A stretch of DNA of 64,000 nucleotides from Lingula anatina (lineage: Eukaryota > Brachiopoda > Lingulata > Lingulida > Lingulidae), in NCBI RefSeq assembly GCF_001039355.2, contig NW_019775608.1, forward strand, positions 171,280 through 235,279, given 5' to 3'. Below, in pieces: positions 25,901-37,199 of the stretch. Below the pieces are notes generated by a model. The model saw nothing but the letters and a program-made list of their open reading frames with translations. It ran no database searches and was not told the origin of the DNA. Every line of letters starts with the position of its first letter. Within the stretch, counting starts at the first letter, position 1. The translations under genes were made by a program, and so were the position numbers.

Positions 25901-26084
25901 CGGCACCTACTTACCGGTTCAACAGTAAAACAAATGTCTTAAGCAAATATAGTAAAATTGGAGATAAAATGTATTAATAAAAAAATCAAAATAGAAGAAA
26001 ATGAAAGAAGCGCTCGGGCTTACCTTCTATTGGGAATCCTGGAATAAACGGGGAGATTCCCAGCGGAAAGATAGGACTCAACAT
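10573..26084 (-). CDS. Pax3/7: Pax3/7 paired-box and homeobox transcription factor (nine exons)
   Basis: Nuclear DNA-binding regulator of the Pax3/7 (gooseberry) group, which in bilaterians acts in neural, segmental and muscle patterning. Exons on the minus strand: 26084-26024, 18289-18124, 17504-17367, 16804-16614, 12487-12306, 12094-11935, 11391-11294, 11096-10949 and 10694-10573. Phases agree throughout and give 421 residues. The N-terminus is MLSPIFPLG. The paired domain covers about residues 21-147 ([19 protein letters not shown] at its start). An acidic Asp/Glu linker spans 148-185. The homeodomain covers 201-260, with Ser50 in [12 protein letters not shown]. The OAR motif [16 protein letters not shown] lies near the C-terminus (387-402). 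Introns inside the paired domain (ILQR/YQETG and EIRD/RLL) and at homeodomain 46/47 match those I recall for vertebrate Pax3/7. No octapeptide (HSIDGILG type) was found. The least certain boundary is the exon 4 donor. Exons 7 and 8 are poorly conserved and rest on splice and phase logic. Confidence 0.88.
11571..11975. repeat. Minisatellite (~41-bp units) overlapping the Pax3/7 exon 6 donor
   Basis: About nine degenerate units containing acctgtcagatgccccrcc. Unit lengths run from about 37 to 62 bp and centre on 40. On the gene strand most units read CTGACAGGTGGGT or close to it, so most carry a copy of the CAG/GTGGGT donor core. The exon 6 end is itself one unit. Confidence 0.85.
11935..12094 (-). 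CDS. Pax3/7: Pax3/7 exon 6, homeodomain recognition helix and linker
   Basis: Starts in phase 0 with [19 protein letters not shown], giving Ser at homeodomain position 50. The segment after it ([18 protein letters not shown]) is rich in Pro and Ala. The last 12 codons or so, encoding [10 protein letters not shown], lie inside the first unit of a minisatellite that continues into the intron. The chosen donor is GACAG/GTAGGT. Confidence 0.85.
12306..12487 (-). CDS. Pax3/7: Pax3/7 exon 5, homeodomain positions 1-46
   Basis: Encodes [18 protein letters not shown] and then helices 1 and 2 of a paired-class homeodomain ([19 protein letters not shown]). It ends after Val-Gln at homeodomain position 46, the classic intron site of this class. 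The SDxDSEP stretch just before the homeodomain is shared with vertebrate Pax3/7. Confidence 0.95.
12488..16613. other. Pax3/7 intron 4 (4.1 kb)
   Basis: AT-rich, with no supported exon. I searched the minus strand for an octapeptide-coding exon of phase 1-1 and did not find one. Short runs of CpG-containing sequence near 14.0-14.2 kb and 15.0-15.1 kb could be regulatory, but nothing in the sequence proves it. Confidence 0.45.
16614..16804 (-). CDS. Pax3/7: Pax3/7 exon 4, end of RED subdomain and acidic linker
   Basis: Begins [20 protein letters not shown] and finishes the paired domain. It then runs into an acidic stretch ([16 protein letters not shown]) at the place where vertebrate Pax3/7 proteins have an acidic segment. 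The 3' end is uncertain: donors at CAGCGTAAAG/GTGATG, GACAAT/GTAAGAG and GTGGAG/GTGATT are all possible. The last (exon end 16614) and the first both give the phase 1 needed by the homeobox exon; the middle one does not. Confidence 0.8.
17046..17078. repeat. Poly-A tract within Pax3/7 intron 3
   Basis: An uninterrupted run of about 33 A, followed about 30 bp later by a T-rich tract. It could be the tail of an old retroposed sequence, but no body is recognisable. Confidence 0.9.
17367..17504 (-). CDS. Pax3/7: Pax3/7 exon 3, paired domain linker and RED start
   Basis: Encodes the linker [18 protein letters not shown] and the first RED helices through FSWEIRD. The donor is CAG/GTGGGG, weaker than average. 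Phase 2 is shared with exons 2 and 4. Confidence 0.95.
18124..18289 (-). CDS. Pax3/7: Pax3/7 exon 2, paired domain PAI subdomain
   Basis: Encodes the beta hairpin and first three helices of the paired domain, from [19 protein letters not shown] to [13 protein letters not shown]. The residues expected for DNA contact, such as the N-terminal Asn-Gln-Leu-Gly-Gly and the Ser-His-Gly-Cys-Val-Ser recognition segment, are present. Acceptor cttctag-type ends at 18290; donor GAG/GTAAGC at 18123. Confidence 0.95.
18290..26023. other. Pax3/7 intron 1 (7.7 kb)
   Basis: Mostly AT-rich and non-repetitive by eye. It has poly-A runs near 19902-19933 and 25470-25493 and purine tracts near 24796-24835. No coding exon or transposon is supported. 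First introns of developmental Pax genes often carry enhancers; that is inference from the family. Confidence 0.45.
26024..26084 (-). CDS. Pax3/7: Pax3/7 exon 1 (start codon exon)
   Basis: Starts at ATG 26084 and reads [20 protein letters not shown]. It then ends in phase 1 at a good donor (GAAG then GTAAGCC). Joining to exon 2 creates Gly-Gln-Gly-Arg-Val-Asn, the canonical start of a paired domain. The frame stays open upstream as far as a GTG but has no further ATG. An intron of 7.7 kb follows. Confidence 0.75.
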
Positions 26085-28401
26085 TTCGCGTCTGCCGTGG
26101 TCAAGGTTTGTCTTTATAATTACGTGTGACTTCCTAAGTCGTATCCGTACACTGAGGCGAAAAAGGCAGGGGATCGGGAAGATCCTCACCCTCTCTCAGA
26201 ACGTCTGTTTGGCAGGTTCAAAGAAGTTGAGAAGAAAAAATTATGAAAGTTAACCTGTCATTTGTTAAAACGCGAGAGTCAACCTTCACAGCATACGTCG
26301 CTGCCGAGTCCAGAGATGGAAAGAGGGGAAAACGGCCCTCCTCGCCCTCGAGATGCAATGATCGAAAAAAAAAAGAAATCGCCACCTATTTGATTGGCTC
26401 GCACACCTGTGAGTTACAGCAGTACAATAAATCCCCGATCAGCTTTTTATGAGGCCAGGGTCCCAACTCCGGCCTTCGTCTTTTCACCGCGGGTTCAAAT
26501 TCCCTCCACAGCGGGAATTCAACCCTGTGTGATAATGCAGTTAATCGTCAAGGGATCAGAATTTCACGAGCATGTCGCATCGGGCGGCGCCTTTGATCTC
26601 TTAGGTGTGCAGTCATTGGTCATCAAGGTCACGTGATTCCATCAAACCCGGCATTCAAGCCACGAGGATGACAAAAAAGAAACTTTGATTGTTCGGATTG
26701 TTCAGGCTTCTCCTTTTATTTTTTATTTTCTTATTTTGTCAAAGTTGATGGAACAGTAATGAGCAAAGTAATTTGTAAAATTGTCACAAAGAACGCTCAA
26801 AAGATCCCGTTCAGTCTTCATGAAATTAAATGCATGGGATTAGCCATACGTTAAATGGGGAATGATGCAGCTTACTATATGAAAGGCGCGTTCACACGGT
26901 TCACAAACGAGTTCGATATAGGTACTGTCTGTGGTTGGTGAATCAGTGGCTGTATCTGGCGACCAACTTTTAGTGATTTCTATGAACTTCAGTTGTCCTC
27001 AGAAAACACTATCTCATATCTATTGTTCAATATCTTCTTTAGTGGCCCTCAATGTCTCTGAACAGACAGATCGAATGTGTTTTAGCCATCTGATTACTTT
27101 TTTAAACATTTCCTAGATCTACCTGGCTTGTATAGTAGTCCGATTCAATACAGTTTTGTTTGCTATCACGAGAATCACCAAAAAACACTGATCTAATGTT
27201 ACATGATATTAGATTTAACCTTCAGTATCCGAGATCAGAAATCCGTACCATACGAGTAGAGCTTAATGCGTAGTATTAGCACTCCTAGGGATCCGGACTT
27301 GATCCAGCGTCAGCATAACGGACCCCGTCCCCAAGGTCAATTAACATAAGTCAAGGCTGATAGTTTGATCACGGTTTGTTAAAATATGTACATAATTTAT
27401 TACAGCAGAACTTGACGGAGACTCTAATACGATCTGAACAGGGGAATGTAGACAGAACTCTACATGAAGGTATATAAGAACCCGTAGCATTACAAACTGG
27501 CAACAGACAAAGGGGGATTGCAATTAACAGACGTTTGAATTATTGACATCGTGCTGAAATCAATGAAGCCCATGAAATTCATCTTAACTCTGGGAAAAAC
27601 TGAACAACATCAATCGTGGAGGGAGTGAACGCGACCCTCGGAGCCGAGAGTCGCAGGCAGTGGTGTAGTTTCACCCCTGATTTCTCCCAATGTAATCTCC
27701 ACTTATCTCCCCCTCTCCCATATCCATTGTTTGATACCTTCTTAAGTGGCCCTTAATGAAATGTTTTGTGAAAAGGGACAAAATGCGAGCGATATGATTA
27801 AACCCTCGTTTTATACAGTCAGGGCGGCGGTGAATTTTTCAAAGGACTAAAAAGGCTGAAATCTATTTCAATGCTCAGTTTTTATTGATAAAAACTCATG
27901 AGGGGGCTCCATTGTTGCTGTCGTCTGCTCGGGTTACAGCGGGGAAGCTTATTGGGGAATGAAAGAAAATAAATGAAGGTACACTGAAGAATTTGGCGCA
28001 ACCTCCTCCCCTCTGTACGTGGGCTGTCTCTGACTTAGGTCCATAAGGTATTTTTATTACTAAAGAACGTAAAAATAATAAGTAATTGACTCTAGCCAAC
28101 GTAACGTCTACATTGTCACCATAATTCTGCTGTGGATAATTAAGTTTTCCCCTTACTTTCATTTACAAACCGTGCCCTTTATGCATTTTTAAACAATTTA
28201 AGCAAATCACTAACGGGTTTATAAATTAATCCTATTTTTGTTCGAGCTCTAAATGTTATTGTAACTGCAGTCTTAGTATCGTCTGGTACCACTAGGTGGC
28301 GCAGCTAAGACTGACCTGTGACTGTCAGCACGCGTTGAGTTTCACCTGGTTACCACAGCAACGCGATATTGGGCTCGAACTGAAGTAACCCAGCAGGCAC
28401 A

Positions 28402-28625
28402 CAACGTTGATTCAACGTTGAGTCTCAACGTTGAATCAACGTTGAATTTATGTTTGAAAACGGAAGTTTGTGTCAACGTTGAAAAGTCAACGTTGAATCA
28501 ACGTTGAGAAGTCAACGTTGAATCAACGTTGAAAAGTCAACGTTGAATCAACGTTGGCAATTCAACGTTGAATCAATGTTGGCAATTCAACGTTGTTTCA
28601 ACATTAGAAATCTCAATTAACGTTG
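28402..28625. repeat. Palindromic AACGTT minisatellite
   Basis: About 14 copies of the self-complementary core TCAACGTTGA, at 11-15 bp spacing in pairs and roughly 25 bp per double unit. Copies decay to AACATT and ATTGAT towards the right end. The array is preceded by cccagcaggcacacaac. It would fold into many alternative hairpins, and each core contains a CpG. Confidence 0.9.
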
Positions 28626-29798
28626 ATTATATGTTGATTTAGCATTGATTATATCTTGATTTAACATTAAATAAAAGTTGAGACAAATAGCATTTTCAAT
28701 GTCTTTATTTTGTCACTGCATAAAAGGAAAAATGCTGCTAATTTAAGTAGTTAAAATATACATAGTTTACAACATAGCAATAATAAATANGGGACGGACG
28801 TACTTTGCCATTTTATGTGGCAAAAAGTTGTAAAATGACCTTCGATAAGACTGCTGTTATAAAAACTTGTAGCTCTCGAAATACTGAAACCAAACGTTCA
28901 TTTCAATTAACATGTGTTATCTATTGATTTACTCTGGTGTCCACTTTTATTGTGCTCCCAATCTCAGAAACGGTGATTAGACATACGCAAAGTGAGCGAC
29001 CGTTTTAATGGCATTTTGTTGTTTATCTCTAAATATTCTGTTCTGTGTCTGCCATGCATGTTACTGATTGGATAATAAATATCCAGCATGAGGGGAGGGC
29101 CTTCAGGTGCCCGATTTACTGATATAAAATCGTTTTTTACTTTTCAAAAGTGTTTATATCATGCATATATAATTAGATTTATCCTGTGAATAAAAATAAG
29201 TTAACTATCTCTCTTTATACAGCAAGTTTGAAGAGCTTGTTGCGTCAGGTGCTTGTTTGTGCAGGTAGGCCTACGTATCAGTCACCTAACAGGTCTTATT
29301 AGGAATCAGGAAAATATGAGATAATTTTTTTCTGGATGGGTTTTAGTATTTCTAGTTTTACCAGATAAATATTCAATTTTAAATACTGTTGCGTCCTGGC
29401 ATGTTATGATAGTAAACTCACCGGGTTGGTAGGTGTGGCAAAAGAAATATTGCTACAGAGAAGCTGCCGAACATCCGCTACAGCATCAGTGACAATCTAG
29501 GTCACGACTTGACCTATATCTCGTTGTCCAGGTTGGGGCGAGATATCGATATAGTTCACCCTGGTTGATTAGTAAAGATCCTGTATGATTGTCCTTGTAT
29601 AAGTATAGTATGAACAAAGTGTAGCGGCAGCTGAAGGGGAGGGTCGACCTATATACTGCCTAGAGCCACTATGATCAGTATTACTTGTAAGTAGGTCCGA
29701 CTTAATTAACCTAGGTGTAAGAGAAACACGCCAAGCTGTCAGTTGCCTATACTGTGAATGTATAAAAGCGAGCATTAACAAACTAACAACTTAAGAGC

Positions 29799-29990
29799 AC
29801 TGCCGGTGTGACAGGAATGATAGTCCTACATGTAGGAATGGAAGCCTGGACCCCATATGATTAGTACAGGTTAGGGTTAGTCGCAGTATTGGGGTTAGTA
29901 TATTGGACGAATATATATGTCACCTAGCTGTACAAAGTAATAGGGAACAGACTACGATTCCTAGCGGACTTCCATTCCTGTCACAACAGT
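29799..29990. mobile_element. MITE-like element with imperfect terminal inverted repeats
   Basis: The left end reads cactgccggtgtgacaggaa and the right end is the complement of actgttgtgacaggaatgg. The ends share GTGACAGGAATG exactly. The element is about 190 bp with no coding capacity, so it is a non-autonomous DNA transposon candidate. Confidence 0.55.
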
Positions 29991-30294
29991 TTGTTCGCAC
30001 AGTAGGCTATTTATACCCGTGTAGAATAACAGTTGCTTGATCACAGCCAACTGAAAATAATGGCCTACAATTGTGCACAAAGACTTCCATTTTGCCATAT
30101 TTATCAAACAGGGCAGATAATATTTAATGCATGTAAATTTGTTTCTATCATTCCTTTTATTTATTTATTTGTTTATTTATTAGGGCGTTGTCGACCTACT
30201 GCACACAAGTAGGCCTATATAGGAGTCATATATACGACAGATCTATATGCGACATATATATATGTTGTAGACCATGTGTAGGCCTACAGTTGTG

Positions 30295-30296
<2 letters not shown>

Positions 30297-30347
<51 letters not shown>

Positions 30348-30358
30348 TAATAATAATT
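30297..30358. repeat. (AAT)n microsatellite
   Basis: About 20 AAT triplets with one AAC interruption, roughly 130-190 bp upstream of the first recognised SGPL1 exon. Confidence 0.95.
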
Positions 30359-30490
30359 TATTTATTGTCATGTTTACACAGTAAAAGTAGGCCTATAAAT
30401 GAAAATTAATATATGATAGGGCCTATATGCTGGTATATAAACTTTCTACATCACCGTGCATGGTCTTATATGTACAATGTATGTTCTCAG

Positions 30491-33400
30491 CCTTCCTGCT
30501 CTGGGCGGAACACGTGGTCTTTACCCTGGTCATCCTATGGGCAGTCCAGACAGCGTTCCTACACGGACTCGGTGGACTAGTCGGTCAGCTACTTCGGTTT
30601 TTGAAACTGACCGTTCCCGGGGTGGATTCACTGATTAAGTCCACGCTCCAGAATGAGGTCCAGGGGTTCATTAACCAGGTGAAGAGTGACCCCTCCCGAA
30701 CCAGCGGGCAGACGCAGGCGGCCGCCAAGAGGATTGTTGTGATACCAAGAACAGGTAGTACATGTACACCTTTTGTTTTTTTAGCAGCAACCAGACGGTT
30801 GAATTTTTAAATAAATAAATTTTGGAAATTCTTCGACCACAAAATATTTTTTTCCTCTTAGTAAAAAAATGTTCGTCTAAAATTCTGGTTACAACTTTTA
30901 TAGGCTACCAGTACTTCTCTAGCAGAACACGTGTCGCTTCATGTGCAAAGTAAATTAGATACCCAGGTTTCACACATATAAATTCACAACCAGCATAGAA
31001 CTGTTCATATTGGTAATCAGTTGATCTCTGGTCTCCTCAGGAATTCCGCCAGCTGAACTGTTAAAGGAAATGAACGCCATGAAGGAGCGGGAGGTGGCTG
31101 TGATGGAGGAAGGGAAGATCTTCGCCTATGTCTACACACAGGAGAACGACAAGCTGGAGCAAGTGCAGCTCGAGGCTTTCAACCTTTATACTGGTGAGAG
31201 CACGGCGAACAGACAGCGCACACATTTTATAAGACATGTACATGTAAAAATAGGAAATGTCGCGATAGACAAATTAGCAAAACTGAGTATTGCCTTCTCG
31301 AGTTCAAAATTGATCTCACACGTACTGTGTTAAGCTGTTAAATGAACATCCCTTACGTTTGTTGGTGTTTTATGTTTCAGAGCAACCCCAGCTCTCTACT
31401 CACCACGATAAACTTGTGCTGGAGGCCCACCACGCTTTCCTACACGAGAACGCGCTCAGTCCCATGGTGTTCCCCAGTCTACGGTAGGCTGACACGTGAT
31501 AACATACATATATATATACCTATGGAAAATAGCACTCACGAAAAGCGCTGAAATTTCCGACAACTTTTAGATGACTTAACCTTAAAATGGCTTCCCTCCC
31601 TGTCTTATTCGGGCCCACAGTACAGGTGCTCTACTGTATATATACCGGGTACCTACTTTCTTGTAACACCAACTGCATATACATGTACGCTACTGGTTGC
31701 AGAAATAACAAATTATAACTCTAGTTGTTCGTTCAATTTAACAATGCTATAAGAATATTTTGTAAACTATTTTTCATGAAATGTACATTTCTATACCCAC
31801 CATATGAGTACAAATTGGCAAAACTGAAAACATTGAATAGCATTGTGATTAAATTTGTATCATATGAAAAGATTTATTTCCTAACTGTTAAGTATACTTG
31901 CTTCTTGAGGTTTAAAAATAAAAAACAAATTAAAAAAATTACTTTTTTCAGAAAATTTGAAACTGAAGTGATATCTATGAGCGCCAACATGCTTCACGGG
32001 GATGGTCACGTGGTCGGTTCTCTTACGTCAGGAGGCACGGAAAGCATTCTTATGGCGGTAAAAACGTACAGGGACAGGGCAAGGAAACTTTTCCCTCACA
32101 TCAAAGTTCCAAACATGGTAGGTAAACTGTAGATATATATTGCAGTATAGATTTAAACAAATGTTTGTTTTTTTTAAAGTCAAAATGATATAAACGCTAA
32201 GAATCATCCCAGTATCAACACTATTTTGCAATAAAATTGTATTAGAAATTAGTGACATTACAGCCTTACAAGAAATAAAATGAAATTTATAACGTAAAAA
32301 TAAATAATACGAAGAGGTAAAATATTCATAATACCTTCCCCTGTGTTGACAGCGCTGTTTGATTGCTGCAGGTAGCACCCGTCACTATCCACCCGGCGTT
32401 CGTGAAGGCGGCCCATTACTTCGGTCTGGAGCTGGTCACAGTGGCCGTAGACCAGAGATCTCAGAGACCAGACATGGCGGAGTATGAACAGGTGAGGTCA
32501 TTACATCAGTCTGGAGCTGGTCAGTGAACCATCGATTTCAGAGACATGAACACGTGAAGACGGTAGTCAGGGGGCGTGGTTTGTAAATTGAGAGAGTATG
32601 AGTGTATGTTTGAGTGTGACGCGTGTGTGTGAGCGTGTGTTTGTTGGGGTTCCACCAGTAATATCACTAATTGTGACTGCCCTGAGGTGCTGTTGAGAAA
32701 ATTCTCAGACCTGGTGATTGTGGTGCATTGGGCCCCAAAGTGGATCCCATACTTGCTTACATTCCTAAAGAAAAGTCGAGACTTGAAGAGAAAATTAAAT
32801 TCGTGAAACTTTAGTATCCTTGTATTGTTTTAATAAACGTATTTTAATTGGTTTGTTTTAATAAACAGTAACTTCTTATACATCGGATGTCCTTTTGATA
32901 CTGTATATTGGCCAACCACGCATTGTGCTAAAAACTTTCACATTAAATTTCAATAAATTATTCACTTACTCATTTGGTTGCAGGCGATCACTGCGCAGAC
33001 GATCGTCCTCCTGGCGTCCGCACCCCAGTACTGTCATGGCGTCGTGGACCCTATTCCTGAGATCTCTGAGATTGCCGTCAGACGCGGCCTACCTCTACAT
33101 GTTGACGCTTGTGTTGGTGGTTATATGTTGCCATGGTAGTATTCATTCTGTATTCACTGTAGAGTTGAGTTAATTTTCGTCTCCATGGTACAGCTATCAT
33201 CAGAAAGGAGGTCAGTTGTACAGGGGTGTAAAGAAACAAGTGGTACTGCTATTACATGTATATTATTGTATTACTTAACTAGGACCTTCTTGGGGTCGAG
33301 TTGTTAAATGTATCTGATTTACTCGAGTTTTAGTGGGTGTTACAGTATTGTCTGTTACATGTGTTATGGTGTGTGCATACAGTTTTTTTTTACATAATAT

Positions 33401-33505
33401 TGCAGGGTTGAAAAATTGGGCTACCAGGTCCCAGAGTTCGACTTCCGGTTGCCTGGCGTGACGTCAATGTCAGCTGACCTCCATAAGTATGGGTATACGT
33501 TCAAA
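30491..33505 (+). CDS. SGPL1: Sphingosine-1-phosphate lyase, N-terminal and catalytic exons (3' part missing)
   Basis: PLP-dependent ER enzyme that cleaves sphingosine-1-phosphate to a fatty aldehyde and phosphoethanolamine. Exons: 30491-30754, 31041-31193, 31381-31483, 31952-32117, 32372-32491, 32984-33135 and 33406-33505. All phases agree, giving about 352 codons. In order they show a membrane segment ([16 protein letters not shown]), the lead-in [10 protein letters not shown], then [19 protein letters not shown] (phosphate-binding loop), [32 protein letters not shown] (PLP Asp) and [12 protein letters not shown] with the Schiff-base lysine. The last exon ends in phase 0 at a GTGAGT donor. 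The remaining ~200 residues of a lyase are not found before 40.6 kb, where another gene family begins. The start is uncertain: 30491 follows a good acceptor, but an in-frame ATG at 30427 or 30481 could be the start instead. Confidence 0.85.
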
Positions 33506-33978
33506 GTGAGTATAATTGTTGAGTTAACTCGCGGTCAGTCTGAATATGTTCCTATCCTACGGCAGCAAATCTTCAGTCGCTCAGTTGGAAGGATGTGGAG
33601 TATATCTGTATATACTGGTTGTGCTCATAATTCGCGCGACAATCCGTATGCGTATACTCCATGTACGTATTTACTCTGTACTCACGCCCCCTGAGAGACA
33701 ATGGGTTGTTTTGATAAACTACAAAAGCCTGTGCGGGTAGCAAACAATAGCGACGTGGACTCATACAGGGCCTAAGCGCACAGGGGGAGGAGAGCATATG
33801 TAAATTATTGTACGGGCGACCCTTGGAGACGGGAGTTCTTCCTCGCCAAGCGCGACGGGAAGTAAATTGATGCGCGCTATAATCCGACTTAATTAACAGC
33901 TTTCAACTTGGCAGTATTGCACCTTGCTCTAGGCTGAATGTCGACCTGCCGTCTCGTTGTTTTGTTTGCTTCTTACAA

Positions 33979-34653
33979 TCAGGGGAATGGGCCTCTGCTA
34001 TTTAATACGTTTGAAGGATTTTTTTTATAGTTTTGGTGAATTTCTCGAGCGATCAGTCTGTGGCCCATACCTATNGCCTGAAGTCCATCCGGGCTCTCTG
34101 ATACTAGTACGAGGTCATCCGCGTACATTAAACAACTAAGAGGTTTATCCCTAAGGTGAACAGGGTTGTATTTTTCATTGTTGCTGAACAGGTCGGGAAT
34201 GTCCCTAATAAAAATGTTAAACAGTAAGGGACTGAGGACGCAGCCCTGTTTGACACCTACACTTGTATTGATGACGTTTGTCAGTCCCCCTGGTGTTTTT
34301 ACAGTAAACTGGACAGATTTATACATATTACTTATTATATTTAGAAAGAGATTTCCTACCCCTGCCAGCTGTAGTTTATATAATAAGGCATTTCTCCATA
34401 CTGTATCGTAGGCGCTTGAAAAATCTACGAAACATACATATAGTTTATTTTTATCCATTTTATTTAGGTATTTATCGATGAGAGATTTGAGTACTAGCAT
34501 ATGGTCGACTGTACGTGCCCCTCTTTTAAAGCCAATTTGATTAGTAGGGATCGTGCTATTTTTAAAAGTAAATGATGTGAGTCTATTATTAAGTATTTTG
34601 CAAAATAATTTACATAAGTTACTGGATACAGCTATCCCTCTATCCCTGTACAT
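33979..34653 (-). pseudogene. LINE reverse-transcriptase fragment
   Basis: An open frame of about 224 codons with RT motifs: QIGFKRGARTVDHMLVLKSL (block 2a), VCFVDFSSAYDTVW (catalytic Asp of block A), GVKQGCVLSPLLFNIF and MYADDLVLV (YADD catalytic box). It lacks an endonuclease and 3' domains. The N at 34075 falls near its 3' end. It is a 5'- and 3'-truncated non-LTR copy, clearly different in sequence from the LINE at 44.6-52.2 kb. Confidence 0.85.
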
Positions 34654-37199
34654 GTATGTTGTTTTCGTGGAGACGAAGCTGGTTTCGAAAGGAACCTAAA
34701 TAGCGATAATTAAAACCACAGCTGGGTAAGCTACCTGGTCATTGTAATAAGTGATAGATACAATACAAGTCGCCGAACTTGAAAAATAACGAGCGTAAAT
34801 GTCGAGCCATAGGTTGAGTAATTTTCGGGTACAGCTCGGTGGCGAGTGTTGTATCTAGCTTAAACCACAGCCTCTCATCGGTTAGTGCAATGTCCTCGCG
34901 ATATATTACTGAATGCCAGCTGAGCGGTGGAAAATTAATTCCATGCAAAAATTCTTGTTGGGCATTAGAAAAAATTATCAAAAATGACTTACGGGTGTGT
35001 CAATTTGCCTAAGGGCAAGGGCTTAAGTGTTTGTGCAAGATCGGTCACATAACTGCATTTGCTTACTGCAACTCCTTGAATTATGAAATAGATTAATTAA
35101 AAAAAAGATCTTTAACTGATACGTGTGCAAATGCTGTGGAGGAGAGTTCGCCCAAACAAATCATTAAGGGTAAATGGCATTTGATTAGCCTTTGTCGTGA
35201 ACACAATAACATCATGTATGAAGTAAGTCCAAATTAACAAAGTTTTAATTTTTTTCAATTTACTTCATGTATTATAACAAGAATAATTATCAATGTTGTT
35301 TTCATGTGTACATGTACGTCCTAGGGATGGATGGTGGGAGTAAAAAGACTGTCATACTTTTTTTGATATCCCGCTTGTCGGCGGTGGAAATTACAATACA
35401 ACGCTTTGTTTGCTGGTTAATGATCGCATTAAGGGGTGGCCGATTTCGCACCTTTTACATTTCATTCAATGGCAGTAACAACTGGTAGTCGCCCCTTTGT
35501 TTCGTTGTCCAGTGTTACCTAATGACTGGGTTGTAATTGACCTTTATATTAAAAACTATTCCATTCTTTGTCTAGGTCTACTAGTATACATCCCAAGAGC
35601 GTTCTCAGGCAGCAATTGTTAATCATTAAACAATAGCGATAAAGCATCGGTTTCGGCAAATTTCAATCTTTGGGGTCATCAACAGTGCCTAAATATTCAA
35701 GAGACACCAGTAAACTAAGTACTTTTTCGTTGGCAGTACTAGTGTCAGGGTGAACAAGAAGTTATAACTTCTTGGGGTGAATCAAAATTTTCTCAATTAG
35801 GTGCTGGTAGGCTAATGAAAGACTAGGAAATAATCGTTTATTGCATCGAGAATTTAATCCTGTGCAACCTCCTACAAAATGAATATTTTACACTACTGCA
35901 TGGGTCGTTATTCATAAAGAATGTTTTAACGTTTTATAAGGTTAATTTCACCAAAGAATCTGCTCTCCGTTATTTGTTTTATTTAGATTTGATTCATTTT
36001 ATTTAAGAGAAGTCAACAGATAAAAGTGCAGCGAAAAGAAATAGAGGAAAGAGGAAACTATCAAGAAAAAGTGATGGGAATCCTTAATATTAAAAACATT
36101 TACGGGAAATAAGATTGATGTCCATATCTCCCCTCTTTTTCTACCAAGCCCGCTTGCTCAAACGATTCATTCTTACTTCGGGGAAAACAAGTGATAAAAT
36201 GCAGTAAATGTAGAAAAGAAGGACACGAACAAGAGAAGAGGGACGGGAGTCTTTAATATCAAAATATTTACGGGAAAAAGTATGTGAGAGTGATCTTTAT
36301 CTTCCGTCTTTCTCTGCCAGGTCGTCTTCTCCAATGCAGGTGCTCTCCGCTAGTTTAAAAAATATCTTTCTGCATAGACACCTTGACGAATGGTGATCGA
36401 ATAATTTCCAGATAAAATGTTTAAATACTGTGGCAAGAAAAGGAGAGCCCCCCCCCCCCCCACCCCGACACCAAAACGCATATATTTACAGACCTAGGCA
36501 ACTTTCTACGCGCCCTTCTTATCCGTGTAGCACACCAATTAGATTAAATCATCATCTGTGATAATTTATCAAAATCGCATTATTAATAAAGATTTTCGTG
36601 CGCTAGATAAGACCCTACAAAGGAGGCAGCCTTTTGTAGACCTTAGATGTATTTTCCATGTGGCCTTCTGGTTTCGGACCTTAAGTCCTCTCTGTGTCTG
36701 TCTGTAAGACAAGAAAAGTTAATGCGCACATTTCTAAAGAATCACATTTGAAAGAAAATGCTGTCAAACGCATATTATTTACACTCGTAAATACTGTACA
36801 GAATCATCTCTCAAAAATTACGCTTACAGAAGGGCATTTTAAATTTTTATTCTCAATAAATTTACGTTTTTTTAATAAGTAACATTTTATCTAATTAATA
36901 CTGTCCATATACAGACTTGACATTTAATATGGAATATTTCAGTTTCGAATGTACGCCTAGGTGAAAATGCGTTTTTTTTTCACAAACTCCGATCTCATAG
37001 ATGATATGTGAATGGAGAAGTGTGTAGTCAGGTGTGTCGCTACCAATTAAGTGATTACCAGGTTTGTTGCGCTGCTGCATTATGTAATATGCAGTGATAT
37101 GATTGGGTAGTGCTCCTTTGGGCAGTTCAAAGCTAGGCTTTGGCAAAGCATGGTTCTGTCAAAAAAGTATCCATATGTCGGCAACTACTGCATAGAAAA

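Larger units (their letters stand above)
26085..30490. other. Divergent intergenic region between Pax3/7 and SGPL1
   Basis: The two genes are head to head, about 4.4 kb apart. The region contains the Pax3/7 promoter side (26.1-26.7 kb, with higher CpG content), a palindromic AACGTT minisatellite (28402-28625), a single ambiguous base at 28790, a MITE-like inverted-repeat element (29799-29990) and an (AAT)n microsatellite (30297-30358). No coding sequence is supported. Confidence 0.5.

Noticed and set aside
30188-30409. 73-codon frame with a poly-Ile run
   Set aside because: Created by the (AAT)n microsatellite.
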